Below are positions 29,562 through 38,650 of a stretch of 64,000 bases of DNA, piece after piece; positions within the stretch are counted from its first letter, which is position 1, and the number at the start of each line of letters is the position of its first letter. The DNA is from Atribacter laminatus (GTDB lineage: Bacteria > Atribacterota > Atribacteria > Atribacterales > Atribacteraceae), in the NCBI RefSeq assembly GCF_015775515.1, contig NZ_CP065383.1, positions 434,001 through 498,000 of the forward strand, written 5' to 3'. Made by a program: the position numbers and the translations under genes. The notes beneath the pieces were generated by a model, which saw only the letters and a list, made by a program, of their open reading frames with translations, ran no database searches and had not been told where the DNA came from.

Positions 29562-30136
29562 GAAAAAAGCCGAATGATTAAATAGGTTAATAAGATCGAA
29601 AATCCACTCCCTATGACTATTTGAGGAAACGTATGCTTTTTAAGAATATAGCGTGCCCATCCAATTGGTATGAGTAAAAAATAAGCTAACACAAAAATGG
29701 GGTTCACTAAAAAAATCAATGCCGTGACCGGTCCAGCTATTCCAGCCATATGCATACTGATTTTCCAAAAAAGTGATATGAAAGCTCCAAAAAAAGTAAC
29801 AGCGATATAAGAAGCCGTGATTGCCAATATTTGGGAAGGAGCACCAAGGTACCAAAAAACAATAAAACCGATTATATATAACCCTACAATACTTAAGTAA
29901 GGGATAAAGCGCTCGCGCCGGTCGGGTAGATCAGGATCGGATATTTTGTTATAACGAGCAAGGATATAAACCAAAACTATCGGCGCCAGAGCAACGAATA
30001 CGATACCCAGTAAAGCATACCAAAATCCCTTAACCGTGGGAACAGCAGATAGTGAAACGATAAAATAAAGAGCTATTGGTATAAAGGTCGGTTGAAAAAT
30101 AATAGATATTCCTTTGGCTATTTTTCTGGTCTCCAC
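29558..30136 (-). CDS. Divergent PAP2-type membrane phosphatase-like protein
   Basis: The 192-residue protein has about six transmembrane segments. It shows a loose PAP2 pattern: DRRERFIPY (first motif), SMHMAGIAG (in place of PSGH) and RYILKKHTFPQIVIGSG (R-x5-H-x4-V-x2-G). The middle motif has His but not the usual serine-glycine order, so activity as a lipid phosphatase is possible but unproven. It lies between pth and mfd, where Bacillus has fin. Confidence 0.6.
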   Translation of the reverse strand: METRKIAKGISIIFQPTFIPIALYFIVSLSAVPTVKGFWYALLGIVFVALAPIVLVYILARYNKISDPDLPDRRERFIPYLSIVGLYIIGFIVFWYLGAPSQILAITASYIAVTFFGAFISLFWKISMHMAGIAGPVTALIFLVNPIFVLAYFLLIPIGWARYILKKHTFPQIVIGSGFSILLTYLIIRLFS

Positions 30137-30157
30137 AATGATGTATCTCCTCGGCGG

Positions 30158-30727
30158 TTATGACGCAGATATTGAGTTAAACCGGTTCATGGCATATTGA
30201 ACACCATGAGTAACAATACAGATTAATGCTTCGACTGATCGCTTTTCAGAATCAGCGAGTACAGCTGCTTCTTCGGAAGGAGGCTTGAGCAATACGTACT
30301 CAGTGATTTCGTCTTTTTGTATTGGTTTTCCAACACCTACCCGTAAACGGATAAAATTTTCCAGATTAAAGTATTCAGCAATGGAAAGAATGCCCTTATG
30401 ACCTGCCGCTCCACCGCCTCGACTAATCCGGATCCTTCCTGGAGGAAGATCAAGCTCGTCATGGACAATAATCTTGTCCTCAAAAGATTTGGCTATATAG
30501 CTTAAAAAGGATAAAAGCCCCAAACCACTCAGATTCATATAAGTTTGGGGCTTTACCAGATAGAGTTGGTGGCTGTCAATTTTACCATAACACCATTGAA
30601 AACGTTTTGCTTCTTTCCATATCCATTGATGCTGTTCAGATAAATTATCTACGATTCGAAAACCAATATTATGACGGCTGTATTGATATTTTTGACCGGG
30701 GTTTCCAAGACCGACAACCAAAAACAC
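30158..30727 (-). CDS. pth: Peptidyl-tRNA hydrolase
   Basis: The 189-residue enzyme has the opening VGLGNPGQKYQYSRHNIGF (Asn8, catalytic His20 region), KPQTYMNLSG, the HDELDLPPGRIRISRGGGAAGHKG loop and the lid helices. It releases peptides from drop-off peptidyl-tRNA. It starts immediately after the L25 gene stop, so the two are coupled, as ctc-pth are in Bacillus. Confidence 0.95.
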   Translation of the reverse strand: MFLVVGLGNPGQKYQYSRHNIGFRIVDNLSEQHQWIWKEAKRFQWCYGKIDSHQLYLVKPQTYMNLSGLGLLSFLSYIAKSFEDKIIVHDELDLPPGRIRISRGGGAAGHKGILSIAEYFNLENFIRLRVGVGKPIQKDEITEYVLLKPPSEEAAVLADSEKRSVEALICIVTHGVQYAMNRFNSISAS

Positions 30728-31405
30728 TTACTCTTCCTCGGCTTCTTTCTCCTTTTTCTCGCCTTTTTTAACTACTTCTGGTTCTGGTGCTTCACCTTCT
30801 TCTTCCAAAACCTCTTCTTCTTCTTCAACTAAAACCTCTGGAGCTGTAACAACCACTACGACATCATCAAGATTTTCAGTAAGTAAAACCCCTTCCGGAA
30901 CCGTAACATTCTTAAGATGAACTGCGTCACCAATTTCCAGACCGCTGATATCAACTTCGATGAATTCGGGAATGACGTCAGGCAAGCATTCAATCTCAAC
31001 ATCTTGCATAACCTGCTCTAGAGTACCACCCGCCTTAACTCCTGGCGCCTCACCATTGAACATCAGTGGCACTCTTAAAGTAATTTTCTGATCAGCCCGT
31101 ACCCCATAAAAATCAATATGTAAAACCTGTTCTTTAATGGGATTCCTTTGCAGTTCTTTAATAATCCCTCGATGAATATCACCGTCGATAGAAATATTTA
31201 ATAATTGATGGGTTGCTCCTGGTGCTTTTAAAACTCTTTTTAACTCACTTTCTTGAATTTTCAATAAAACTGTATTTCCTTCTTTGCTTTCATAAGCATA
31301 ATAAACCCCAGGTACCCAGCCTGATTTTCTTAGCTTTTTCATACTTTCTTTTCCAATAGATTCTCTCTTTTCGGTATTAACGGTCAAGATTTCTCTTTGG
31401 TTCAT
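30728..31405 (-). CDS. rplY: Ribosomal protein bL25 (Ctc, long form)
   Basis: The 225-residue protein has the 5S-rRNA-binding L25 domain (RESIGKESMKKLRKSGWVPGVYYAYE) followed by the CTC/TL5 beta domain to about residue 190. A low-complexity glutamate-rich tail ends in repeated KKGEKKEKEAEEE-like residues. The C-terminal extension is the general-stress Ctc type. It lies between prs and pth. GAGGGAATACT precedes the ATG. Confidence 0.93.
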   Translation of the reverse strand: MNQREILTVNTEKRESIGKESMKKLRKSGWVPGVYYAYESKEGNTVLLKIQESELKRVLKAPGATHQLLNISIDGDIHRGIIKELQRNPIKEQVLHIDFYGVRADQKITLRVPLMFNGEAPGVKAGGTLEQVMQDVEIECLPDVIPEFIEVDISGLEIGDAVHLKNVTVPEGVLLTENLDDVVVVVTAPEVLVEEEEEVLEEEGEAPEPEVVKKGEKKEKEAEEE

Positions 31406-31486
31406 AGTATTCCCTCCGCTCTCAAGCGTATGATAGTTTTAGATTTGATTATTTAGTGATTTTTATTTTAAACCGATGGAGTTTTC

Positions 31487-32455
31487 TCACAAGAAAAGCT
31501 CACTGACGGATAGTTCACTATATATTCTTTTTATTGCTTCGGCAAAAATTGGTGCCACCGATAGAACTTTTACTTTATCACTGGTTCGGATGCTCAACTC
31601 GTCTGCATTGGAAGGAATAGTATTGGTCACAACCACTTCTTTCAAATATGAATTCTTGATACGATCTAAAGCTGGTTCACTAAACACCGGATGGGTGGCA
31701 CAGGCATACACTTCAACGACGCCCCGTTCTTTTAAAGCTTGTGCGCCTTCAACTAAAGTTCCAGCAGTATCGATAAGGTCATCAACTAATATTGCTCTTT
31801 TGCCCCGAACATTTCCGATAACATCCATAACTTGAACTTCAGCATAGGTCGGTCGGTATTTATCAATGACGGCTAAATCAACACCGAGATGATTGGCAAA
31901 ATTTCGAGCCCGTGCTGTACCTCCAACATCGGGACTTACCACAACAATATCCGATAGGTTTTTCGAAGCAAAGTAGCGAGCCAGGAGTGATTGAGCAACT
32001 AAATTATCGACAGGAATATCAAAAAACCCTTGGATTTGACCAACATGCAAATCCATGGTTAAAACTCGATCAACACCAGCGGTTACCAGTAAATTTGCCA
32101 CCAGTTTCGCTGAAATTGGTTCCCTTCCTTTGGTTTTTCGATCTTGTTTTGCATATCCATAAAACGGAATGACTGCCGTTATTCTTCTGGCTGAGGCACG
32201 ACTCAATGCATCAATCATGATCAGAAGTTCCATAATATGATCATTCACTGACGGACAAGTAGGTTGAACAACAAAAACATCACAGCCTCGAACGCTTTCT
32301 TCAATTTGTATACGAATTTCTCCATTCGGGAAACGACCTACATCAGCCCGACCCAGAGGAAGGTCAAGATACCAACAAATTTCTTGCGCCAGGAATGGAT
32401 TTGCTCTTCCAGTAAAAACTTTCATATGCTGGCTTATATCACCATAGCAAATCAT
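31487..32455 (-). CDS. prs: Ribose-phosphate pyrophosphokinase (PRPP synthetase)
   Basis: The 322-residue enzyme has the flexible loop KQDRKTKGREPIS, metal/phosphate-binding DLHVGQIQGFFDIPVDNL, VVVSPDVGGTARA and the PRPP loop AILVDDLIDTAGT. The frame is open 46 codons upstream into glmU. ATG 32455 has AGGAGC upstream and gives the normal length. It supplies PRPP for nucleotide synthesis. Cotranscribed after glmU with eight bases between the reading frames. Confidence 0.95.
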   Translation of the reverse strand: MICYGDISQHMKVFTGRANPFLAQEICWYLDLPLGRADVGRFPNGEIRIQIEESVRGCDVFVVQPTCPSVNDHIMELLIMIDALSRASARRITAVIPFYGYAKQDRKTKGREPISAKLVANLLVTAGVDRVLTMDLHVGQIQGFFDIPVDNLVAQSLLARYFASKNLSDIVVVSPDVGGTARARNFANHLGVDLAVIDKYRPTYAEVQVMDVIGNVRGKRAILVDDLIDTAGTLVEGAQALKERGVVEVYACATHPVFSEPALDRIKNSYLKEVVVTNTIPSNADELSIRTSDKVKVLSVAPIFAEAIKRIYSELSVSELFL

Positions 32456-32462
32456 TTTCCAA

Positions 32463-33845
32463 TCAGCTCCTGTTTTTTTTCTTTTCAGTCCATTTGTCAA
32501 TGTTAACCTGTCTCGCTCGACCGACACCGAGAGCTTGAGAAGGAACATCACGGGTAATCGTTGAACCGGCAGCAGTATATGCTCCTTTACCAATGGTTAC
32601 CGGAGCAACTAATGAATTATTGCTCCCGATAAAAACCTGGTCATGAATAATGGTTGGGTGTTTTTTATATCCATCGAAATTACAAGTAATTGTTCCCGCT
32701 CCGATATTAACCTTTTTTCCTAATTGAGCATCACCTAAGTAACTATGATGTAATGCCTTGGTTCCCTCACCAATTTCAGATTTTTTTACCTCAACGAAAT
32801 TTCCAATCCGAGCATTTTTCTTTATTAAGGAATTCATTCGAATATGGGAAAATGGGCCAATAACCACCTCATCCTCCACAATAGAATCTTCTATAACACT
32901 ATATTCAATTCGGCAATCCCTGCCAACTTGTGATTGAACTAAATGGGTGTAAGGCCCAATCTTCGTGTTTTCTTTAATTTTACTTTGTCCTTCAATAACC
33001 GTTCCGGGATACAACCAGACATCCTTTTCACATTTGACGTCCCAATCGACATATACCGATTCTGGATCGACAATTTTAACTCCTGATTCAAATAGCTGAT
33101 TAATTTTTGTTCTACGAAACAATCCTATCACTGTTGCTAAATCATCAGAGGAATTCACGTTAATAAACTGCGTATCCCAGGGAACAGTGTAAACCAAGGT
33201 TTTATAATTGAGATTTCTTGCGACTTCAAGAACATCAGTCAGATAATATTCTCCCTGAGCGTTATTCCTTTGAATTGATTGAAGAACTATCCCTATTTCG
33301 TTTCTTTGAAAGGCATATATTCCCAAATTTATTTCAGGAATTTTTTTCTCTTCAACCGAACAATCTTTTTCTTCAACAATTTTCAGGGGAGTTCCCTGAA
33401 AATCCCTTTTAATTCGACCAAAACCATCAGGAAACTCTGATTTGGTGCTTAAAAGCGCCACTGGAGCACGGTTTTTTTCGAAAAAAGTCATAAATTGATG
33501 TAGAGTATCAGCTTTCAAAAGTGGCATATCAGCATATATGACTAATATCTTCTGAATCTCAGAATCGAGATGGGGTAATATAGAATTTACGGCATGGGCG
33601 GTTCCCAAGGGTTCTTCTTGAACAACTAATTGAATCGCTGGATCAACAATCGATTGGATTTGGTCATAAGAGAAAGGAGAAACGACTGCCAATCGTTTCC
33701 CACCAAAATTGGGAATCTCAAGTTTCAAAAGATAATTAATTAATGGCCTCCCCAAAACCGGTAAAACAACTTTTGGTTGTGAAGATTTCATTCTTTTCCC
33801 TTGACCAGCCGCCAAAACACAAATACACCAATCATGATAATCCAT
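32463..33845 (-). CDS. glmU: Bifunctional UDP-GlcNAc pyrophosphorylase / glucosamine-1-phosphate acetyltransferase
   Basis: The 460-residue protein has an N-terminal uridylyltransferase signature LAAGQGKRMKSSQPKVVLP and sugar-binding EEPLGTAHAV. A C-terminal left-handed beta helix of hexapeptide repeats includes GNFVEVKKSEIGEGTKALHHSYLGD and NIGAGTITCNFDGYKKH, the acetyltransferase site. It makes UDP-GlcNAc for peptidoglycan and surface polymers. GGAGG precedes the ATG. First gene of glmU-prs-rplY-pth. Confidence 0.95.
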   Translation of the reverse strand: MDYHDWCICVLAAGQGKRMKSSQPKVVLPVLGRPLINYLLKLEIPNFGGKRLAVVSPFSYDQIQSIVDPAIQLVVQEEPLGTAHAVNSILPHLDSEIQKILVIYADMPLLKADTLHQFMTFFEKNRAPVALLSTKSEFPDGFGRIKRDFQGTPLKIVEEKDCSVEEKKIPEINLGIYAFQRNEIGIVLQSIQRNNAQGEYYLTDVLEVARNLNYKTLVYTVPWDTQFINVNSSDDLATVIGLFRRTKINQLFESGVKIVDPESVYVDWDVKCEKDVWLYPGTVIEGQSKIKENTKIGPYTHLVQSQVGRDCRIEYSVIEDSIVEDEVVIGPFSHIRMNSLIKKNARIGNFVEVKKSEIGEGTKALHHSYLGDAQLGKKVNIGAGTITCNFDGYKKHPTIIHDQVFIGSNNSLVAPVTIGKGAYTAAGSTITRDVPSQALGVGRARQVNIDKWTEKKKNRS

Positions 33846-34034
33846 AAAATCCTCCTGGAAAAACTAACTCATCAATAACCTACTTCATCATCAAATTCTA
33901 AAAAAACAAACCTCGTTTGGGTGGTCTAAAATATATCTGAGCAGATTCTAAGGAACCATTTAAGTGGACTTGATTCCCCAAACCTTAATATTTTACCTCA
34001 TTCTGATATATTATTATAATTCAGTCCTACAAAA

Positions 34035-34067
34035 AATAAAACGCGACTGTTTCAGCCGCGTTTTATT
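34035..34067 (-). terminator. Terminator after tRNA-Gln
   Basis: AATAAAACGCG and CGCGTTTTATT form an 11-pair stem around an 11-base loop. On the minus strand it is followed by TTTTTTG. It lies seven bases past the tRNA CCA end. Confidence 0.85.
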
Positions 34068-34073
34068 CTCAAC

Positions 34074-34149
34074 TGGCTGGGGCGGAAGGATTCGAACCTT
34101 CGGAATCAGGGATCCAAAGTCCCTTGCCTTACCGCTTGGCCACGCCCCA
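34074..34149 (-). tRNA. tRNA-Gln (TTG)
   Basis: The acceptor TGGGGCG pairs with CGCCCCA, followed by discriminator G and an encoded CCA. The anticodon stem AGGGA/TCCCT holds loop CTTTGGA with anticodon TTG. U1-A72 and G73 are the usual GlnRS identity set. Confidence 0.95.
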
Positions 34150-34209
34150 ACTCAAACAAAAAGCGAGTTAATTATATATAATAGTACCTTTGAAGTCAAT
34201 TTTCTTTCT

Positions 34210-35574
34210 CTAATTTCTAAGACTGGTTATTGGAGCTGGAATTCTTCCGCCCCGGCCAATAAAGTTTTTAGGGTTGGTGGGATTCACTCGTATAACCACC
34301 GTTTCTCCCAACAATCCTCCCCAAACAACTTCATCGCCCGGTTTTTTCCCAACCACCGGAATGATTCGAATTCCCACGGTCTTATTGTTAATAACCCCAA
34401 TCGCCACCTCATCACCAATAATCGCAGAAATAATCTCTTCCGGTGTATCGCCGGGAATTGCAATCATATCTAATCCAACCGAACAAACACTGGTCATAGC
34501 CTCAAGTTTTTCAAAATTTAATCTTCCCGTCTTTACTGCTTTAGTCATGGCTGCATCTTCACTTACCGGAATAAAGGCCCCACTTAAACCTCCTACTGAT
34601 GAAGAAGCCATGGCACCTCCTTTTTTACAGGCATCGGTTAGCATAGCCAGAGCAAGAGTTGTCCCCCATCCTCCACAGGTATCTATTCCCATGGCTTCAA
34701 TAATTTCTGCCACACTATCACCTACTCGAGAGGTCGGAGCCAGAGATAGGTCAACAATTCCAAAATCTACACCCAGCTTCCGTGAAACCTCTCTCCCGAT
34801 TAACTCCCCTACCCGGGTTATTTTAAAAGCGGTTCGCTTGATAATTTCGGCAACTTGACCCAAATCAGCTCCTGGATGTCTACGGATCATTTCCTTCACA
34901 ACACCGGGTCCGCTCACACCGACATTAATAACCGCATCTCCTTCCCCCGGCCCATGGAAAGCGCCTGCCATAAAAGGATTATCTTCTGGAGCATTGGCAA
35001 AAACTACCAATTTGGCACAACCAATTCCATTTTTGTCTTGGCTTAAATGAGCAATTTCTTTAATAGTTTTGCCTAATAATAAAATAACATCAACATTGAT
35101 ACCGCTTCGGGTCGATGCCACATTGACTGAAGAACAAATATGGTCAGTTTGGGTCAAAATAGCCGGCAAAGAATGGATGAGATTTCTTGCAGCCGGGGTC
35201 ATCCCTTTTTGAACTAATGCTGTAAAACCGCCGATAAAATCGACTTGAATTTCCCGAGAGAGTTGATCAAGAAGGAGTGCGAGTTCAAATGGACCATTGG
35301 CTTCGTCTTTTCCAAAAAGAAGAGAAACTGGAGAAATAGACAAGCGGCGATTAACAATAGGAATTCCAAATCGGAGTGATACTTCTTCAACCACATCATG
35401 AAGGGATTGAGCATAGGAACGAATTTTATTTACCACATTTCGACAAGTATCCTTTTCATCTTTTCCACGACAATCTAAAATATTGATCCCCAAAGTCACC
35501 GTCCGAACATCAAGGTTTTCAATTTCAAGCATTCGAATCGTTTCTAAAATTTCTGATCGATCATATAACACCAT
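34210..35574 (-). CDS. PFL-family (UPF0210/DUF711) protein
   Basis: The 454-residue protein matches the UPF0210 family throughout: YDRSEILETIRMLEIENLDVRTVTLGI, SPVSLLFG, GMTPAARNLIHSLP, AGAFHGPGEGDAVINVGVSGPGV and the GGRIPAPITSLRN end. The fold is related to pyruvate formate-lyase, but no glycyl-radical motif is visible and the function is unknown. The frame opens at 35694. GGAGG lies before ATG 35574, where the family starts. It follows the ACT-domain gene, the usual partner across anaerobes. Confidence 0.88.
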   Translation of the reverse strand: MVLYDRSEILETIRMLEIENLDVRTVTLGINILDCRGKDEKDTCRNVVNKIRSYAQSLHDVVEEVSLRFGIPIVNRRLSISPVSLLFGKDEANGPFELALLLDQLSREIQVDFIGGFTALVQKGMTPAARNLIHSLPAILTQTDHICSSVNVASTRSGINVDVILLLGKTIKEIAHLSQDKNGIGCAKLVVFANAPEDNPFMAGAFHGPGEGDAVINVGVSGPGVVKEMIRRHPGADLGQVAEIIKRTAFKITRVGELIGREVSRKLGVDFGIVDLSLAPTSRVGDSVAEIIEAMGIDTCGGWGTTLALAMLTDACKKGGAMASSSVGGLSGAFIPVSEDAAMTKAVKTGRLNFEKLEAMTSVCSVGLDMIAIPGDTPEEIISAIIGDEVAIGVINNKTVGIRIIPVVGKKPGDEVVWGGLLGETVVIRVNPTNPKNFIGRGGRIPAPITSLRN

Positions 35575-35638
35575 AATCCCTCCGAATAACCTTAATCCGT
35601 TTAAAAAATCCGTATCATGTTTCGAGGAAACCCTTTCT

Positions 35639-35983
35639 TTAAATGCGATGCATGGCTTGGAATACGCTGGTATGTTGAAGAAAAATTTGGACACCGATTT
35701 CTTCGCCTTTTTGAATAAGGCATTTCTTCAAATCTGCCAAAGGAACAACACTTTGACTTATATCACCTATTAATATCATGGTAAAATATTTATCTAAAAC
35801 TTTCTGAGTAATATCTTCAATATTCACCTGATTTTCAGCCAATAAGGAAGTTACAGCTGCAATAATACCCACACGGTCTTTGCCGACGACAGTAATAACA
35901 ACTTTATCCTGCTGCTCCGCTGGTTGTTCCTCAACAAAACTCGATGGTGATATGTCATTGATGTTCAAGAAATTCCACCTCAT
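35639..35983 (-). CDS. ACT-domain protein (UPF0237 type)
   Basis: The 114-residue protein has a single ACT domain from about residue 26 (VVITVVGKDRVGIIAAVTSLLAENQVNIEDITQKVLD), preceded by a polar extension. ACT domains bind small ligands, mostly amino acids, and this family accompanies UPF0210 proteins as a likely regulator. It overlaps the end of nfi by 29 bases. An AGGTGG site fits a TTG start at 35968 better than the ATG at 35983, so five residues are uncertain. Confidence 0.8.
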   Translation of the reverse strand: MRWNFLNINDISPSSFVEEQPAEQQDKVVITVVGKDRVGIIAAVTSLLAENQVNIEDITQKVLDKYFTMILIGDISQSVVPLADLKKCLIQKGEEIGVQIFLQHTSVFQAMHRI

Positions 35984-36656
35984 TTCTTTTTATTTTATCC
36001 GCATAAAGGTGAGCAATCCGAGTCGGTTCTGGAATTCGATATTTACCCGTAACCCTTAATGTCCATTCAATGGAGTTTTGTAAATCAATACGATGACCCG
36101 GGGATACAAAAATCGGTTTTACTGCTTTCCTGCTCCGAAGAGCAGCACCAATTTTTTGATCATGGTAAAAAATCCAGGAATATTCGCCCTTTTCTAAGAG
36201 CGGCTCGGTATACTGACCTACTAACAGACTTTTTGCGACCCCAATTGACACAATATTATAAAGAATTCCCATATGACTGGCTAATCCCACTCCCCTCGGA
36301 TGGGCAATTCCCTGACCATCGAAAAAGAAAATTTGAGGAATGCTTTTTAATAGTTGAAAAGAAGACGCTACTGCTGGCCCTTCACGAAAAGAGAGAAAGC
36401 CTGGGATATAAGGAAATTGAACTTTTTTTAATGAATGAACAACTTCAATGACTTGGAGTTCAGGATAAGAAAAAGCAACAATGACTGCACAGGCAAGGTT
36501 TTTTTTCAGATAAGAAACATCAACCCCTGCTAAGCAATGTACTTCTTGAGGGTGGAAAGGAAAAGAAAACGAAATATGTTGGGTTAGGTCTTTCTGAATC
36601 CTAACCGCTTCCTGAGTATTGACATCAAATGGAAAAATATGTTTTGGTTGAATCAT
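35955..36656 (-). CDS. nfi: Endonuclease V
   Basis: The 233-residue enzyme has LAGVDVSYLKK with the catalytic Asp, YIPGFLSFREGP with the PYxP wedge and Glu, and FFDGQGIAHPRGVGLASHMG with the second Asp pair. It continues as KPIFVSPGHRIDL. It nicks near deoxyinosine (or inosine in RNA). It is first in an nfi-ACT-PFL unit inserted in the otherwise Bacillus-like gene order. Confidence 0.93.
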   Translation of the reverse strand: MIQPKHIFPFDVNTQEAVRIQKDLTQHISFSFPFHPQEVHCLAGVDVSYLKKNLACAVIVAFSYPELQVIEVVHSLKKVQFPYIPGFLSFREGPAVASSFQLLKSIPQIFFFDGQGIAHPRGVGLASHMGILYNIVSIGVAKSLLVGQYTEPLLEKGEYSWIFYHDQKIGAALRSRKAVKPIFVSPGHRIDLQNSIEWTLRVTGKYRIPEPTRIAHLYADKIKRNEVEFLEHQ

Positions 36657-36844
36657 TTTTTGATATTTTAAATGGATTCCTCAAAAAATTGAATACTTTG
36701 AATTTCCATCACCATTCCATTATATAGAAAAAAGACTAAAACTCCATTGAAATCCATCAAGGGAAGAGTTAAAAAGAAGAAGTTCGAAGGAAGAGAATGT
36801 ATCTCTTTCAATTGTTATAGGGTATTAAAAAAAGCATATATTCT

Positions 36845-37096
36845 TTATATCAATTCAAGTTCAATGGTTTTGGTAAGAATATCAACATAATTAAAAGAAA
36901 TCCGTTGGCAACATCCATCTACATCCATCTTTAGCGTGAAAAAGAATGGATAAGCAGTCTCAATTACTCCTTCTCTTATGACCGTTTTTTTGCGACCTTT
37001 ATTAACTTCGATCCGGACTTCTTTCCCCTTTTTTTCCAAAACCCAAGCTTTAATTTGGTCAACGCTCTGGACTGGCAATATTATCTCATTCTCCAT
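36845..37096 (-). CDS. veg: Veg protein
   Basis: The 83-residue protein matches Veg: KGKEVRIEVNKGRKKTVIREGVIETAYPFFFTLKMD and the FNYVDILTKTIELEL end. Veg lies downstream of ksgA in Bacillus, where it influences biofilm gene expression and germination. Here it is immediately downstream of rsmA (ksgA) in the same orientation. Confidence 0.88.
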   Translation of the reverse strand: MENEIILPVQSVDQIKAWVLEKKGKEVRIEVNKGRKKTVIREGVIETAYPFFFTLKMDVDGCCQRISFNYVDILTKTIELELI

Positions 37097-37163
37097 AATT
37101 TTAGTTAATTATAATACTAATCTAAAAAAAAATCAACGAAAAATGAGTTTTAAAAACCAATGA

Positions 37164-37958
37164 TTATAGCTCTATTTTCTTTAACTGAGTTAAAATTTCC
37201 GCGAGTTTGGTCCATTCCAGTTCAGTCAAATCTTCTGGTCTTTTGGTGATTGGAATTCCAGCATTATTGATAACTTCGGGATCAATAATCCTTCGCAACC
37301 GACTGGAAATTCTCTTTCTTTTCTGTTGGAAAAAATATTGAGTTAAGTTTGCCACTCTATTGATCGTCGCAATGTCTGGTGGATAAGGTCCGGGCAAGCA
37401 TTTCAGAACCAATGAATCTACCCGGGGCATAGGTCGAAAGCTGCCCCGGGATACTTCAAATCGTTGCTGAACTCGATAACGCATTTGAAAAATAACTGAT
37501 AAAGGAACTCGTTTTTTCTCACCAGGTTGAGCCATAATTTTTTGGCCAAATTCTTTTTGGACCAATAAAACCAATCTTGCCCAAAGTATGGGTATTTGTA
37601 GGATTTTATACAAAATTGCTGATGAAATACTATAAGGAATATTCGCAACAACTTTGAAAGAGTATTTAGAAAACGGGGCTAAAATCTGAAGAAGATCAGT
37701 TTTTAAAAAATTCTGATTAAAAAAGTGGATATTTGAATGAGAAGGCAATCTGTGTAGCGTTTTTTGGTAAAGAATAGGGTCAATTTCAAAAGTCAAAACT
37801 TTACCACCGTACTGGGCTAAATGCTCGGTGAGATTCCCCATTCCTGTACCGATCTCAACCACACAATCACTTCGGTTGAGATCGGAGAACTCAATTATTT
37901 TCTCCAACACACCAGTATTCACTAAAAAATTTTGACTCAATTTTAACGCTTCTTGCAT
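37164..37958 (-). CDS. rsmA: 16S rRNA dimethyladenosine transferase RsmA (KsgA)
   Basis: The 264-residue methyltransferase has QNFLVNTGVLEKII, the SAM-binding VEIGTGMGNLTEHLA, the acidic strand FEIDP and the catalytic NIPYSISS. It dimethylates the two adenines of the helix-45 loop. It lies between the small cysteine-rich gene and veg. Confidence 0.95.
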   Translation of the reverse strand: MQEALKLSQNFLVNTGVLEKIIEFSDLNRSDCVVEIGTGMGNLTEHLAQYGGKVLTFEIDPILYQKTLHRLPSHSNIHFFNQNFLKTDLLQILAPFSKYSFKVVANIPYSISSAILYKILQIPILWARLVLLVQKEFGQKIMAQPGEKKRVPLSVIFQMRYRVQQRFEVSRGSFRPMPRVDSLVLKCLPGPYPPDIATINRVANLTQYFFQQKRKRISSRLRRIIDPEVINNAGIPITKRPEDLTELEWTKLAEILTQLKKIEL

Positions 37959-37980
37959 TCTTTTAGGTCTTTGTCAGAAT

Positions 37981-38166
37981 CTACCCTTTCACCGTTGCTG
38001 AGTTCCCTTCAAGAGTCGAGAGGTGATCAGGGAAGAAATAATCACATCTATCAACCGGTACAGTTCTCTCTTTTTGCTCTCCCAATAAGCACCTATAAAT
38101 GCCTACTTTTTTCTTTTCAGGATCACAGTACCGACAAACCTGACAAAGACCCTCGGGATTGTACAA
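37981..38166 (-). CDS. Small cysteine-rich protein, possible zinc finger
   Basis: About 61 residues from a TTG at 38166, which is preceded by AAGGGGGG at normal spacing. The frame also reads from an earlier TTG at 38184 without a ribosome site. Five cysteines remain (CQVCRYC, then RCLLG and RCDYFFP), spaced as in a small zinc-binding knuckle. It is packed between rsmA and an Asp23 gene on the same strand. I do not recognise a family. Confidence 0.5.
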   Translation of the reverse strand: MYNPEGLCQVCRYCDPEKKKVGIYRCLLGEQKERTVPVDRCDYFFPDHLSTLEGNSATVKG

Positions 38167-38233
38167 TGTACATCCCCCCTTCAATTTTTTATTTTTTAAA
38201 AAAATAGCCTCCTTTAAATATTGCCAGTTCAGG

Positions 38234-38590
38234 TCAGCTGAATGACCACTCTACTTTTCCAATTTCAACATTCACCTTTTTTAAAGAAAAACCAAATTGT
38301 TTCTCAACAATTGAATAGGCTTTGTTTTGTACATCGCTGGCAACTTTCCAAAAAATGCAGTTCGGATCAAGAGTTAAGGTAATGTTGGCTTCTATGCTCC
38401 GATGTTGGACATCAATCTTATCATTGGTTTGAAATAATTGTCCGTTTTCTGAAAACTTTATCAAATGGAGAAGGCTTTCAAAAGAATCCATTACACCAGG
38501 TATTTGAACAATTTCTCGGGCAATAACTTCACTGAGAGTGCTGGCGCTTACCCGGATCTGTCCATCAGTATTCTCAACCGCAATGGTCAT
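38234..38590 (-). CDS. Asp23/Gls24 family protein
   Basis: The 118-residue protein shows the family pattern: GQIRVSASTLSEVIAREIVQIPGV at the start, an acidic middle with EANITLTLDPNCIFWKVASDVQNKAYSIVEKQFG, and the VNVEIGKVEW end. Asp23 proteins are linked to envelope stress; relatives (AmaP-Asp23) lie under the membrane. Unusually for the family its N-terminal region between residues 35 and 60 is extended by a hydrophobic FESLLHLIKF segment. Confidence 0.75.
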   Translation of the reverse strand: MTIAVENTDGQIRVSASTLSEVIAREIVQIPGVMDSFESLLHLIKFSENGQLFQTNDKIDVQHRSIEANITLTLDPNCIFWKVASDVQNKAYSIVEKQFGFSLKKVNVEIGKVEWSFS

Positions 38591-38650
38591 TTCCTGCCTC
38601 CTGGTGGAAAATTATAACAACTAAAAAACACTATGATCCCTAAAGACTTT

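Noticed and set aside
33964-34473. Plus-strand ORF of 169 residues
   Set aside because: It runs through the terminator and antisense to tRNA-Gln and the PFL-family gene and has no ribosome site. It is a shadow frame.
34274-34858. Plus-strand ORF of 194 residues
   Set aside because: It is exactly antisense to the conserved UPF0210 protein and low in complexity (serine, threonine, proline, isoleucine). Shadow frame.
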